Below the pieces are notes generated by a model. The model did no database searches. It saw nothing but the letters and a program-made list of their open reading frames with translations, and was not told the origin of the DNA. Shown piece by piece: positions 24,923 to 34,109 of a stretch of 64,000 nt of DNA. Position 1 is the stretch's first letter. The number at the start of each line of letters is the position of its first letter. The translations under genes were made by a program, and so were the position numbers. The stretch comes from Candidatus Latescibacterota bacterium. Lineage in GTDB: Bacteria > Latescibacterota > UBA2968 > UBA8231. The stretch lies in NCBI GenBank assembly GCA_022819745.1, contig JAJEGS010000039.1:186001-250000 (forward strand), written 5' to 3'.

Positions 24923-27396
24923 TCGTCCTGCTAATCCTCTGCCTTGCCCTCGCCTACCCGCGCGGCAGCGAGGCGTCCGACGCCCAACTGCAAGAGGCCC
25001 GCGCCCTGCTGACCCAAGCCAAGGGCCAAGACAAAGACCAAGGCTTTGCATACCAAGCCACCTATATGCGCTATTACGAGGTCGGCGACTCGCTCCTGTT
25101 GCAGGGGCAGGCCCGCGTCTCGCACAAAGGCGCTGAGCTAGAGGCTGCGGAAATCGTCTTCCGCCGCGACCTCGACCAAGTCGAAGCGCGGGCAGCCCTC
25201 GATTCGCTTGGGCGGGTCGTCGGTCGCCCAGTGTTGCGCCAAGGCGACCAAACGCTGCGCGGCGAGCGCATTCTCTACAACCTCTCCACCGAGCAAGGAA
25301 CCATCCTCAAAGGCAAGATCCACCGCGACAAGGGATTTTACGCCGGACACTTGATCCAGACCCGCAGCAGCACTGAGTTCCACGTCCACCAAGGCTCGTA
25401 CACCACGTGCGACGCCGACCATCCCCACTTCGACTTCTACAGCCCACGGATCAAGGTCATAGCCGGCGACATGGCCGTGGCGCGCCCCGTGTATTTCCGC
25501 ATCAAGGAGCGGCGGCTGTTGTGGATTCCCTTTTACGTATTCTCGCTGCGCGAAGACCGCCAAGCCGGGATTTTGACACCTAGTTTTGGGCAGCGCTCCC
25601 TTAGATTTGGGGCGCGTCAACGCGAGTGGGAACTGCGCAATTTGGGCTACTACCTCGCGCCCAACGACTATTGGGATCTATCCCTCGCAGCCGACCTACG
25701 GCAGCGCTCGGGCTGGCTAGGACGCGCCCGCCTCAACTACGCCGCGCGCTACCGCTTCAGAGGCCACGTCCGCACCCAGTTCGAAAACCGCCAAGAGGGC
25801 CGCACGGCCTCGCGCAACTGGCGACTCGAATTCAGGCACAGCCAAGAGCTAGGGCGCGACGCGAGCTTGCGGGCCAACGGCACCTTCCAGAGCAACAACA
25901 GCTTTGCCCAAGACAACAGCACCAGCCTCCAAGACCGCCTCAACCGCACCCTGCGCTCCAACTTCAGCTACACCCGGCGCTGGCGCGGCTCGGGCAACAG
26001 CTTCGGCCTGAAAGCGAGCCAGGCCAAAAACCTCGACACCGAAACGTCCTCCACCGTTCTGCCCGAACTCAGCCTGCGCAAGAGTCGCAAGCCGATTTGG
26101 GGCCAAGCGGGCCAAAGCCGTCAAAGCCGCCAAAACCTCCCCTGGTACAGCCGCATCTACTACGACGGCAACGCCAGTCTGCGCAACACTCGGCGCGGCA
26201 CCCGCACGGACACGACCAGCAAAACCAGGGCCCAAGTGGTCTGGCGCGTCAGCGCGCAGTACCGCCCTTTCTCTTGGCTCAATCTCAGCCCAGCGCTCAA
26301 CCAAGACTGGAGCGACCAAGACCTGCGCGAAGGCGCAACCCGCAGTCGGCGCAGGGACCGCTTCTCGACCCGTGCGGCCCTGAGCCAAACCTTCTACGGG
26401 CTTTTTAACCCGTCCATCGGCCCACTCCAAGCCCTGCGCCACGTGCTCAAACCCAGCGTCTCATTCAGCTACCAAGCCTCTCGTGCCGACACCGGCGGCG
26501 TCTTGGGCTTTGGCGGCGACGGCAGTCCGCTCCAACACCGGCGGACCCTGAACTTGAGCCTCGGCAACACCTTCTGGGCCAAAATTTTGCGCGACGAGGA
26601 AGAGCACAAAGTGCGCCTAGTCCAGCTCAATTTCTCTACGGCCTATGACTTTGAGAAAAAGGAGCGCCAGCTAGAAGACCTGCGCACGACCCTAAGCGTC
26701 GAAGCGGGTCGCTACCTAAACTCGCGGCTGACCTTGCGCCACGAATTCTACGACGAGCAAAACCGACTGCACTTGTTGGCACCGCGCCGCGAGCAACTCG
26801 AAGTGCGGACCTCAGCTAGCTGGTCGCGGCGGTCGTCAGCTTCGCGCGGAGATACCGACCGGACTAGTAGTTTTGACAGCTCCAGCCGCTACGGATCGAG
26901 TGGCTTTGACACCTACAGCTCCTACGGATCGAGTAGCTTCGGTACCTCCAACCCCTACGGATCTAGCAGTTTCGGCTCCTCCAGCCCCTATGGCCGGGAA
27001 TCCTTCGGCTTTGAAAGCGGCCTCATGCGCGATATCGACAACCGCCAGCGCGGCAGCCGCTTTCAACTCAGCCACTACATCTCGCACCGCCGCGCCACCG
27101 CTACGACCGCTAGCTTCATCCGCTCTTGGGTGCGGGCCTCGACCGGCTTTAGCTTGTGGTCGAGCTGGTATTGCAATTATTCGCTCAACTACAATCTGCG
27201 CGCCCCGGGAACGCGGCTGTTAGCTACCGAGCGCATCACCTATGAGCTATTGTCCCTGCAAAAAGAATTCCACGACTGGACCGCAACCCTCAACGTACAA
27301 CCGAGCACCTTCCGCAAAAACCGAGCGTTCTTTTTCAAGGTACAGTTGAAGGACATCCCACAGCTCAAACTCGAGCGCGGCCAGCGGCGCTTCTAG
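24919..27396 (+). CDS. LptD-like LPS-assembly / OstA-family outer-membrane protein
   Basis: An 825-residue outer-membrane protein with a signal peptide (MIVLLILCLALAYPRGSEA), an OstA-like beta-jellyroll domain (about residues 40-160) and a large beta-barrel rich in Arg, Tyr and Ser. The segment VHQGSYTTCDADHPHFDFYSPRIKVIAGDM, with a Cys, matches the start of LptD after the jellyroll, and IPFYVFSLREDRQAGILTPSFG follows. LptD inserts LPS into the outer leaflet. Length and order fit the family, but the overall sequence is divergent and the residue pairs for the LptD disulfides are not all obvious. Residues 652-696 are a low-complexity YGSSSFG-type repeat, probably an extracellular loop. It begins inside the rlmB stop. 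Confidence 0.8.
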   Translation: MIVLLILCLALAYPRGSEASDAQLQEARALLTQAKGQDKDQGFAYQATYMRYYEVGDSLLLQGQARVSHKGAELEAAEIVFRRDLDQVEARAALDSLGRVVGRPVLRQGDQTLRGERILYNLSTEQGTILKGKIHRDKGFYAGHLIQTRSSTEFHVHQGSYTTCDADHPHFDFYSPRIKVIAGDMAVARPVYFRIKERRLLWIPFYVFSLREDRQAGILTPSFGQRSLRFGARQREWELRNLGYYLAPNDYWDLSLAADLRQRSGWLGRARLNYAARYRFRGHVRTQFENRQEGRTASRNWRLEFRHSQELGRDASLRANGTFQSNNSFAQDNSTSLQDRLNRTLRSNFSYTRRWRGSGNSFGLKASQAKNLDTETSSTVLPELSLRKSRKPIWGQAGQSRQSRQNLPWYSRIYYDGNASLRNTRRGTRTDTTSKTRAQVVWRVSAQYRPFSWLNLSPALNQDWSDQDLREGATRSRRRDRFSTRAALSQTFYGLFNPSIGPLQALRHVLKPSVSFSYQASRADTGGVLGFGGDGSPLQHRRTLNLSLGNTFWAKILRDEEEHKVRLVQLNFSTAYDFEKKERQLEDLRTTLSVEAGRYLNSRLTLRHEFYDEQNRLHLLAPRREQLEVRTSASWSRRSSASRGDTDRTSSFDSSSRYGSSGFDTYSSYGSSSFGTSNPYGSSSFGSSSPYGRESFGFESGLMRDIDNRQRGSRFQLSHYISHRRATATTASFIRSWVRASTGFSLWSSWYCNYSLNYNLRAPGTRLLATERITYELLSLQKEFHDWTATLNVQPSTFRKNRAFFFKVQLKDIPQLKLERGQRRF

Positions 27397-27402
27397 GCGT
27401 AG

Positions 27403-27430
27403 TTGACAGAGGTGCGACGAGGGGTACATT
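27403..27430 (+). promoter_or_regulatory. Candidate sigma-70 promoter for dtd-maf-rodZ-priA
   Basis: A consensus -35 TTGACA (27403-27408) is separated by 16 nt from a TACATT -10 (27425-27430). It lies in the only intergenic gap before dtd. Experimental start-site data are needed to confirm it. Confidence 0.45.
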
Positions 27431-27449
27431 TGAAACTCATGTGACGATC

Positions 27450-27475
27450 CCCAAGCCTCAAAGACTTGGGTTTTT
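27450..27475 (+). terminator. Hairpin with T-run, possible terminator or attenuator
   Basis: CCCAAG (27450-27455) pairs with CTTGGG (27465-27470) around a 9-nt loop, followed by TTTTT. It could terminate the rlmB-lptD transcript. It also sits downstream of the candidate promoter, so attenuation of the dtd operon is possible. The stem is short. Confidence 0.4.
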
Positions 27476-27523
27476 GAGAACTCGCATCACGGTAATCACA
27501 ATAATCACAGTCCATTCCCTCCC

Positions 27524-27967
27524 GTGAAAGTCCTCGTCCAGCGCGTTAGCCGCGCCAGCGTCCACATCGATGGCCAACTCCACGGCCAAATCGGTCAGGG
27601 CCTAGTCCTGCTCGTCGGCTTCGGTCCCGACGACGACGAGCAATCTCTGCGCTTCTGCGCTGAAAAGTGCGCCCACCTGCGCATCTTCGCCGACGACCAA
27701 GGCAAGATGAATCGCTCGGTGCTCGACATCGGCGGCGGCGTGCTCGCCATCTCGCAGTTTACCCTGTACGGCGACTGCCGCAAGGGCCGCCGCCCCAGCT
27801 TCGTCCAAGCCGCTCCACCCCCGGTCGCCGAGCGCCTCTACGAGCGCTTTCTCAGCTTGCTCGCCGAACAGGGCTTGCCGCCCCAGTGCGGCGTCTTCGG
27901 CGCTTACATGCAGGTCGAAATCCACAACGACGGACCGGTCACCTTAATGGTGGAGTCGCCCGCGTGA
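27524..27967 (+). CDS. dtd: D-aminoacyl-tRNA deacylase
   Basis: DTD hydrolyses D-amino acids mischarged on tRNA. The 147-residue protein matches the family size and carries SQFTLYGDCRKGRRPSF and the C-terminal NDGPVTLMVES with the cis-Gly-Pro that gives chiral selectivity. GTG at 27524 is the start. Its stop overlaps the GTG of maf by 4 nt. Confidence 0.95.
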   Translation: MKVLVQRVSRASVHIDGQLHGQIGQGLVLLVGFGPDDDEQSLRFCAEKCAHLRIFADDQGKMNRSVLDIGGGVLAISQFTLYGDCRKGRRPSFVQAAPPPVAERLYERFLSLLAEQGLPPQCGVFGAYMQVEIHNDGPVTLMVESPA

Positions 27968-28551
27968 AGCCACTCATCCTCGGCTCGGCCTCGCCCCGAC
28001 GCGCCGCCCTGTTGCGCCAGCTCACCCTGCCCTTTACCGTCGTCCCCAGTCCACTGCAAGAGCCTGTGCCCGCAACGTCCATCCCGGCTGACTATGCACT
28101 CGAATCGGCCGTGGCCAAAGCCCGCGCCGTGGCCAGCGTAGTTGCTGCGGACGCCATCATCATCGCCGCAGACACCATCGTCTGTAGCAACGGCGCAATA
28201 TTGGGCAAACCCGCCGACGCAGCCGACGCAGCCTCCATGCTCGGTCGTCTCTCGGGCAAGGTCCATCAGGTCTATACCGGACTAGCCATCCAAAGCGGCG
28301 AGCAGCTCCTACAGGAAGCTGTTTGTACCCAAGTGGAGATGCGGCCCTTGACCGCCGCGGACATCGCCGCTTACGTCGCTAGCGGTGAACCGCTCGACAA
28401 GGCCGGTGGCTATGGCATACAGGGGCTAGGGGCGCGCTTTATTGAACGCATCGCAGGTTGTTATTATAATGTAGTTGGTCTGCCCTTAGCTCGTCTTTGC
28501 GTGCTTTTGAGCGCGGTGGGGTGCGACCTAAACGATCAGGCCACAAAATGA
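27964..28551 (+). CDS. maf: Maf-family nucleotide pyrophosphatase
   Basis: Maf proteins hydrolyse non-canonical or canonical nucleotide triphosphates (dTTP/UTP or m7GTP) and were named for septum inhibition. The 195-residue protein has the start LILGSASPRRAALLRQL and the IIIAADTIV and GKPADAADAASML motifs. The start is a GTG inside the dtd stop; a longer in-frame start at 27667 would overlap dtd entirely. It ends in a 4-nt overlap with rodZ. Confidence 0.93.
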   Translation: MKPLILGSASPRRAALLRQLTLPFTVVPSPLQEPVPATSIPADYALESAVAKARAVASVVAADAIIIAADTIVCSNGAILGKPADAADAASMLGRLSGKVHQVYTGLAIQSGEQLLQEAVCTQVEMRPLTAADIAAYVASGEPLDKAGGYGIQGLGARFIERIAGCYYNVVGLPLARLCVLLSAVGCDLNDQATK

Positions 28552-29447
28552 GCGAAGAAAAACAACAAACTATCGGCGAAGAATTGTCGGCCGCACGCCA
28601 AGCACGCGGCCTCGCGCTCGAAGAAATACAGCGACAAAGCGGCGTTAGTCTTTCCGTCTTACAGGGCATAGAAGCCGGCGAGCTCGATATAGTTGAGCCG
28701 GTCTTTGTCCGCTTAGCCCTGAAAGCATATGCCGAATACCTCGACCTCGATCCCGAGCCGTTCCTGAGCCGCTTCGACCAACAGTACGGCCGGATCATGC
28801 AAGCGCGTTCCCGACCAGTGGTCGTCCTATCGCAGCCTACTCCGCGCCGCTCGCGTAAGCCACTGATCGTCACCGGCTCGATAATAGGTGCCTGCTGCGT
28901 CCTCGCTCTGGCGTTCTTCTACTTTTTCGGCAATAACAAGACCCCAACACAAGAAACCGAAATCCCAACACAAGAAACCGAAATCCCAACACAAGCGATT
29001 GACGACCCAACGCAAACGGCCTACGTCTCGTCCCAATCTCAACCGCCAGCCACTCCAAGCGACCCGTCCGTCGAGTCATCCACCGAGCTGGCTGAGCCTC
29101 TCGCAACCGGGGCGGCTGCCCAAATCACCGAACCTGTCCCCGTGGTCCTCGAACTGGAAGCCCGCGACTCCACTTGGGTAAAGATCCGCTGGGATGACGC
29201 AGCAGAAAACTTTGAAGCCATCGTTCCGCCCGGCGAGCGCCACCGCTTTGAGGCCCGCGACCATTTCGTCGTGCTCTCAACTCGTCCCCATGGCCTGAGC
29301 TATTGGTTGGATGGCCAACTGCTTGGCAACGGCCAGTTCGGCGACCCCGACCAAGTGCTGCACTTCCGCGCCGCGGCCGACGGCATCGAGTTTATAACAT
29401 TGGACTCACCGCCTTCCGCAGGAGAGGCCCCCGACGCCCAACCATGA
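28548..29447 (+). CDS. rodZ: RodZ-like helix-turn-helix membrane protein
   Basis: RodZ links the MreB cytoskeleton to the envelope to set rod shape. The 299-residue protein has an N-terminal HTH_25 domain (SAARQARGLALEEIQRQSGVSLSVLQGIEAG), a transmembrane helix near residues 105-128 (SIIGACCVLALAFFYFF), a linker with a tandem PTQETEI repeat at about 130-145, and a C-terminal periplasmic DUF4115-like domain (ARDSTWVKIRWDD..). The order is that of RodZ. ATG at 28548 overlaps the maf stop; the longer frame from 28497 is less likely. Confidence 0.85.
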   Translation: MSEEKQQTIGEELSAARQARGLALEEIQRQSGVSLSVLQGIEAGELDIVEPVFVRLALKAYAEYLDLDPEPFLSRFDQQYGRIMQARSRPVVVLSQPTPRRSRKPLIVTGSIIGACCVLALAFFYFFGNNKTPTQETEIPTQETEIPTQAIDDPTQTAYVSSQSQPPATPSDPSVESSTELAEPLATGAAAQITEPVPVVLELEARDSTWVKIRWDDAAENFEAIVPPGERHRFEARDHFVVLSTRPHGLSYWLDGQLLGNGQFGDPDQVLHFRAAADGIEFITLDSPPSAGEAPDAQP

Positions 29448-31894
29448 TCCAAGGCTACGTAGAGGTCTCCCTGCCGCCCCCCGTAGCGCGCGAGTTGACC
29501 TATGGCGTACCCGCTGAATTCGCCGCAGAAGCGCAGCCTGGGGCCTTAGTGTTGGTGCCGGTAGTCCAGCGCCGACTCACCGGCATTGTCTTAGGGCCAG
29601 CTACACTCGGCGACCTTCCTCCAAGCAAAATTCGCCCTATCGAACAAATCCTCGACACCTCGCTCCTCAGTCCAGAGGTCGTCGCACTCTGCCGCTGGAT
29701 GGCTTCCTACTACATGGCCCCCCTCGGCAGTGCGCTGATGGCCGCTCTGCCCCCAGGCGTCAAACTCAGCTCCAACCGCCTCGTACAATTGCGTGATGCG
29801 CCCATTGGCCATCACGCAGGTATAGAGGCGCGGATCATCGGCGAACTCCAGCGCAGCGGCTCCCTCAAAGTCAGCACTCTCAAGCGCCGACTCGGCAGTC
29901 GGGGCTTGGAAAAGGGCGTGCGCGCCCTGCGTCGCAGCGGACACATCGAAATCGCGCCCGTGCTCGAAGACCGGCGACCCCGCGCCCTGAGCCAACGCTG
30001 CTTTTTCCTAAACGACGAACCAGCCGCGCACACAGCCATCGCCGCCATCGAAAAACGCGCACCGCGCCAAGCAGCCTGTCTGCGCTACTTGCTCGACCAC
30101 CCCACGGCCGCGCGTAGCGAACTGAGCGCGGCTGGCTTTTCCTCAGCTATACTCAAGGCACTCGAAAGCCGCGGCTTGATTTCACCAACGGCCGAAGAAG
30201 TCATCCGCGACCCCCTCGCCCACATCGCCAGCGGCACCCCCCCAGACCTCGTCCCTACAGCCGACCAGCAACAGGTCCTCAACAACCTATCGGCCGCACT
30301 CAACGCCCAGAAATTCTATCCGGCCTTGCTGCACGGCGTCACCGGCTCGGGCAAAACCCTTGTGTACGTCCAACTTGTGGCGCAAGCGTTGGCTGCCGGG
30401 CGCGGCGCAATCATCCTGGTGCCAGAAATCGCCCTCGCTTGGCAGATGGTGCGGCGCTTCAAAGAGCACTTCGGCGAGGCCGTCGCCGTTTTCCACAGCC
30501 AGCTTTCGGCTGGGGAGCGCTACGATACGTGGCGTCGCTTGCGCCGCCGCGAGCAGCGCGTGCTCATCGGCGCTCGCTCGGCCATCCTCGCACCGGTAGA
30601 AAATTTAGGGCTGATTGTCGTGGACGAAGAGCACGACACCTCGTACAAGCAAGAAGACCTAGACAGTAGCCGCCCCCTCACCTACAACGCCCGCGACCTC
30701 GCCTTAGTGCGCGGGCAGCGCTGCAACGCCGTCGTCGTCCTCGGCTCAGCCACGCCCAGCTTAGAGTCGCACTGGAATGCCGCCACCGGCAAGTACCACC
30801 TCCATACTTTGCCCCGCCGCATCGATGACCGCCCCTTGCCGCAAGTGGCGGTCGTCGATATGAAACAGGAGCCTTTCCAAAGAAAGCAACGCGCCATCTT
30901 CTCGCACGACTTGCGGTGCAAGATGCAAGACCGCCTCGCGCGCGGCGAGAAAATCATCCTGTTGCAAAATCGCCGCGGCTTCGCTCCCTTCGTTAGCTGC
31001 ACCGCCTGTGGCGAGCCGATTCAGTGCCCTAGTTGCCGCGTCTCGCTGACTTATCATCGGCGACCCACTGCCTCCGAAACGCGCTGTCATTACTGCGACT
31101 TCGCGGCCCCACCACCGCCGGTCTGCCCGTCCTGCGGCAGCTCGGAATTGCGCTTCGCCGGAGTGGGCACCCAAAAGGTCGAAAGCGCCCTGTTGGCCCA
31201 ATTCCCCGGCATCCGCGTCATCCGCATGGACGTGGACACCACCGCTTGGAAAGGCGCGCACGACGCACTCGTCGAGCGCTTCCGCAACGGCGAGGCCGAC
31301 GTGCTGCTCGGCACCCAAATGGTCGCCAAGGGCCTCGACCTGCCCGAAGTCACGCTTGTCGGCGTGATTTCCGCTGACACCGGTATGCACCTGCCCGACT
31401 TCCGCGCGGCCGAGCGCAGCTTCCAGCTTCTGACCCAAGTCGCCGGCCGCTCGGGGCGCGGCCACACCGCCGGTGAGGTCGTAATCCAGACGCTCCTGCC
31501 CGACGACTCAGCCTTGCGCGCGGCCGCCAACCAAAATTACGCGGCCTTTGCCCACAACGAGCTGGCCCAGCGGCAGCAGGCCGGATTCCCTCCGTTTGGC
31601 CGCCTCATCGTCTTCCGCTGGCGCGGCCCCTGCGAGCAGGCCGTTGAAACCGGGGCGCAACAAGGCGTGAACGCCCTGCGGCAGGGCCTCGACCAAGATG
31701 CGCTCGTGCTCGGGCCAGCCCCAGCCCCGCTGGCGCGGCTGCGCGGTAACTATCGCTGGCAAGCCCTCTTGCGCGGCTCCTCGGCGCGCCATTTGCGCAC
31801 AACAGCTCTTAGCGCCCTGCCAGCCATGCGCGAGGCCGCCAAAGAGCACGCCCTCCACTTTTCCATTAACATCGACCCTCTAACGATGATGTAG
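29444..31894 (+). CDS. priA: Primosomal protein N' (replication-restart helicase)
   Basis: PriA binds stalled forks and reloads the replisome through DnaB. The 816-residue protein has the N-terminal 3'-DNA-binding domain, a superfamily 2 helicase core with Walker A GVTGSGKT near residue 298, DEEH box (VDEEHDTSYKQE), and a zinc-binding insertion with paired cysteines (CTACG, CPSC, CHYC, CPSCG; roughly 518-566). The ATG at 29444 overlaps the rodZ stop by 4 nt, continuing the coupled dtd-maf-rodZ-priA chain. Confidence 0.95.
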   Translation: MIQGYVEVSLPPPVARELTYGVPAEFAAEAQPGALVLVPVVQRRLTGIVLGPATLGDLPPSKIRPIEQILDTSLLSPEVVALCRWMASYYMAPLGSALMAALPPGVKLSSNRLVQLRDAPIGHHAGIEARIIGELQRSGSLKVSTLKRRLGSRGLEKGVRALRRSGHIEIAPVLEDRRPRALSQRCFFLNDEPAAHTAIAAIEKRAPRQAACLRYLLDHPTAARSELSAAGFSSAILKALESRGLISPTAEEVIRDPLAHIASGTPPDLVPTADQQQVLNNLSAALNAQKFYPALLHGVTGSGKTLVYVQLVAQALAAGRGAIILVPEIALAWQMVRRFKEHFGEAVAVFHSQLSAGERYDTWRRLRRREQRVLIGARSAILAPVENLGLIVVDEEHDTSYKQEDLDSSRPLTYNARDLALVRGQRCNAVVVLGSATPSLESHWNAATGKYHLHTLPRRIDDRPLPQVAVVDMKQEPFQRKQRAIFSHDLRCKMQDRLARGEKIILLQNRRGFAPFVSCTACGEPIQCPSCRVSLTYHRRPTASETRCHYCDFAAPPPPVCPSCGSSELRFAGVGTQKVESALLAQFPGIRVIRMDVDTTAWKGAHDALVERFRNGEADVLLGTQMVAKGLDLPEVTLVGVISADTGMHLPDFRAAERSFQLLTQVAGRSGRGHTAGEVVIQTLLPDDSALRAAANQNYAAFAHNELAQRQQAGFPPFGRLIVFRWRGPCEQAVETGAQQGVNALRQGLDQDALVLGPAPAPLARLRGNYRWQALLRGSSARHLRTTALSALPAMREAAKEHALHFSINIDPLTMM

Positions 31895-31903
31895 GCCGTT
31901 TCC

Positions 31904-34108
31904 ATGCTCTTGCTCCGCCTCTTTCCTCTGCTGCTTTTGGCCCTACCCGTCCGCGCCCAGTTATCCGGCACCCAATGGGAAGCCTATACCAGTATGCGCC
32001 AAATCAACCGGATCCTCGTCCACCAAGACGCAGTCTGGGCCGGCACCAGCGGCGGCGTCCTGCGCTACGACCAGCAGACCCAAGCCTATACGCGCTTCAC
32101 TCGCCGCGACGGCCTGCCGGGCAACCTCATCTTGAGCCTATCCGTAGATGCCAACGGCCACTTGTGGTTTGGCACGCACTCTCAGGGTTTGAGCCGCTAT
32201 CGGCCCGAGCAAAACCGCTTCGATCCGCCCTTTCTAGACTTCCAAAACCTTCGCATCAACGCCCTTGAGCCTCATGGGGACATCCTCTACGTCGGCAGCG
32301 AGCGCGGCGTCAGCGCGTTTGTCATCAGCAAGGAAGAGGTCAAGGAGACCTATCGGCGCTTGGGAGAGCTGCCCAAAGACACCGAGGTGACCAGCATTGA
32401 AATGTTTGCCGGTCGCCTGTGGGCCGGGACCGTCAATGGCCTAGCGTGGGCGGATTTGGCCCAGCCCAATCTCCAAGACCCCAGCAGTTGGGAAGCCGAG
32501 CCAATAAGGGGCGAGGTGCGCGACATGCTGGTCTATCAAGACACGCTCTTCGTCGCGGCCACGGACGGCATCTGGCGTGTACATCCCGCGCTCGACCGCC
32601 CCGAACTCGATTATTCCACGACCAGCAGCGTTGCCCTCGGCCTCTTCGAGGGGAGCATCGTCACTGGGGCGGCTGACGGCACCTTATCCCAGCGCCAAGG
32701 CAACGGTTGGCAACCGCTCAGTGCGTCGAACATCAGCAGTACCGCGGACCTGTCCGATACCGACGGCCCCCTATGGGTCGCCAGCCATAGCGGCCTCCGC
32801 GTCCTCGGCACTGACCCACCGCCACCGCCCCGCGAGCCTAGAGCCAACTTCTTCTTCGACATAGCGCAGACTCCCAACGGCCACCTGTGGGTCGCCTCTG
32901 TGCCCAAGGACAATCTGCCCGCTTTTGGTCTATACGAGTTCGACGGAGAGGGCTGGACTACCCACACCACCAATACCGACCTGTCGTCCAATACCGTCTC
33001 GGCCTTGGAGACCGACGACGAGGGCCTGCTGTGGGTTGGCCATTGGGGCCGGGGCATTGACGTGCGCGACGCCAACGGTCAGTGGCAGCACCTCACCGCC
33101 AACAACTCGGCTCTCGAAGGCATCAACGGCGGTACCTTTGTCGCTATCAGCGACATCGACCGCGACGCCAACGGCTTGCTGTGGATCGCCAACGTCCAAA
33201 ATGGGCTCGTCGTCATGGATGGGTGGCCGCCCCAACAGGCCGCGCTCAACAGCCAGTTGAACTTCGGCATGTCCGCAGGCCGCGACATGACCAAAATCGC
33301 CATTGGCCCCGACGGCCTGAAGTGGATTGGGACGGCGCTCGACGGCTTTTTCCTCTTAGACGATGGCGGCACCCCTTTTGAACTCGGCGATGAGACCGGC
33401 TTAGTCTTCGACACCGTCGCTTATCCAGACCTGACCAGCAATGCCGTCATCGACATCCACGTCGATCGCTCGGGGCAAGTGTGGATAGCCACCAACAACG
33501 GCCTCAATGCCGTGCGCGGCGAGTATTCGCGCACCAACGCGGATTTTGCGGTCGCAAGCTGGAAGGTGTACAACGCCAACAACGGCCTGCCATCCACTGC
33601 GACCACGGCGCTGGCTGAAGACGACTGGGGACGCATTTGGGTCGGCACCGAAGGCGGCTTGGCCCGCATCAGCACCGAGGGCCAAGTCGAGTTTGCGCTC
33701 GACACCAGCGACGGCCTCGTCAACAACCGCGTCAACTCACTGTACTTCGACCGTGAAAACGACGCGCTGTGGATTGGCACGCTCGGCGGGATGGGCCGCC
33801 TGCAACTCGGCACCTCGGGGGCCGCCGCTGGTCCTCAGGCATACGCGTATCCCAACCCCTTCCACATCGGCGTGCGCGGCGCATCCCTGACCTTTGCCGA
33901 CCTGCCGCTGGGAGCCAGCGTGCGCATTTTCACCGCAGCCGGCGAACTCGTCCGCCAACTCGACGGCGCAGCCGGCCAAGGCCCGGTCACTTGGAATGGC
34001 CAAAGCGCGGCGGGCTTTCTGGTGGGATCGGGTATTTACTACTTTGTCGCACAGGCAGAAACCGGCGACGCCGTGCACGGCAAAATCGCCGTGATCAACG
34101 ACCGCTGA
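31904..34108 (+). CDS. Secreted propeller-repeat protein with FlgD-like C-terminal domain
   Basis: A 734-residue exported protein with a signal peptide (MLLLRLFPLLLLALPVRAQ) and repeated two-component-regulator-propeller units: INRILVHQDAVWAGTSGGVLRYD, LSVDANGHLWFGTHSQGLSRY, ISDIDRDANGLLWIANV, LAEDDWGRIWVGTEGGLARI. In sensor kinases such propellers form the periplasmic input; here there is no transmembrane or kinase part. The last 90 residues (SVRIFTAAGELVRQLDG..GFLVGSGIYYF) form a FlgD-Ig/type-IX-sorting-like domain. It probably acts at the cell surface or is secreted. Its ligand is unknown. It lies 9 nt after priA. Confidence 0.78.
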   Translation: MLLLRLFPLLLLALPVRAQLSGTQWEAYTSMRQINRILVHQDAVWAGTSGGVLRYDQQTQAYTRFTRRDGLPGNLILSLSVDANGHLWFGTHSQGLSRYRPEQNRFDPPFLDFQNLRINALEPHGDILYVGSERGVSAFVISKEEVKETYRRLGELPKDTEVTSIEMFAGRLWAGTVNGLAWADLAQPNLQDPSSWEAEPIRGEVRDMLVYQDTLFVAATDGIWRVHPALDRPELDYSTTSSVALGLFEGSIVTGAADGTLSQRQGNGWQPLSASNISSTADLSDTDGPLWVASHSGLRVLGTDPPPPPREPRANFFFDIAQTPNGHLWVASVPKDNLPAFGLYEFDGEGWTTHTTNTDLSSNTVSALETDDEGLLWVGHWGRGIDVRDANGQWQHLTANNSALEGINGGTFVAISDIDRDANGLLWIANVQNGLVVMDGWPPQQAALNSQLNFGMSAGRDMTKIAIGPDGLKWIGTALDGFFLLDDGGTPFELGDETGLVFDTVAYPDLTSNAVIDIHVDRSGQVWIATNNGLNAVRGEYSRTNADFAVASWKVYNANNGLPSTATTALAEDDWGRIWVGTEGGLARISTEGQVEFALDTSDGLVNNRVNSLYFDRENDALWIGTLGGMGRLQLGTSGAAAGPQAYAYPNPFHIGVRGASLTFADLPLGASVRIFTAAGELVRQLDGAAGQGPVTWNGQSAAGFLVGSGIYYFVAQAETGDAVHGKIAVINDR

Positions 34109-34109
34109 C

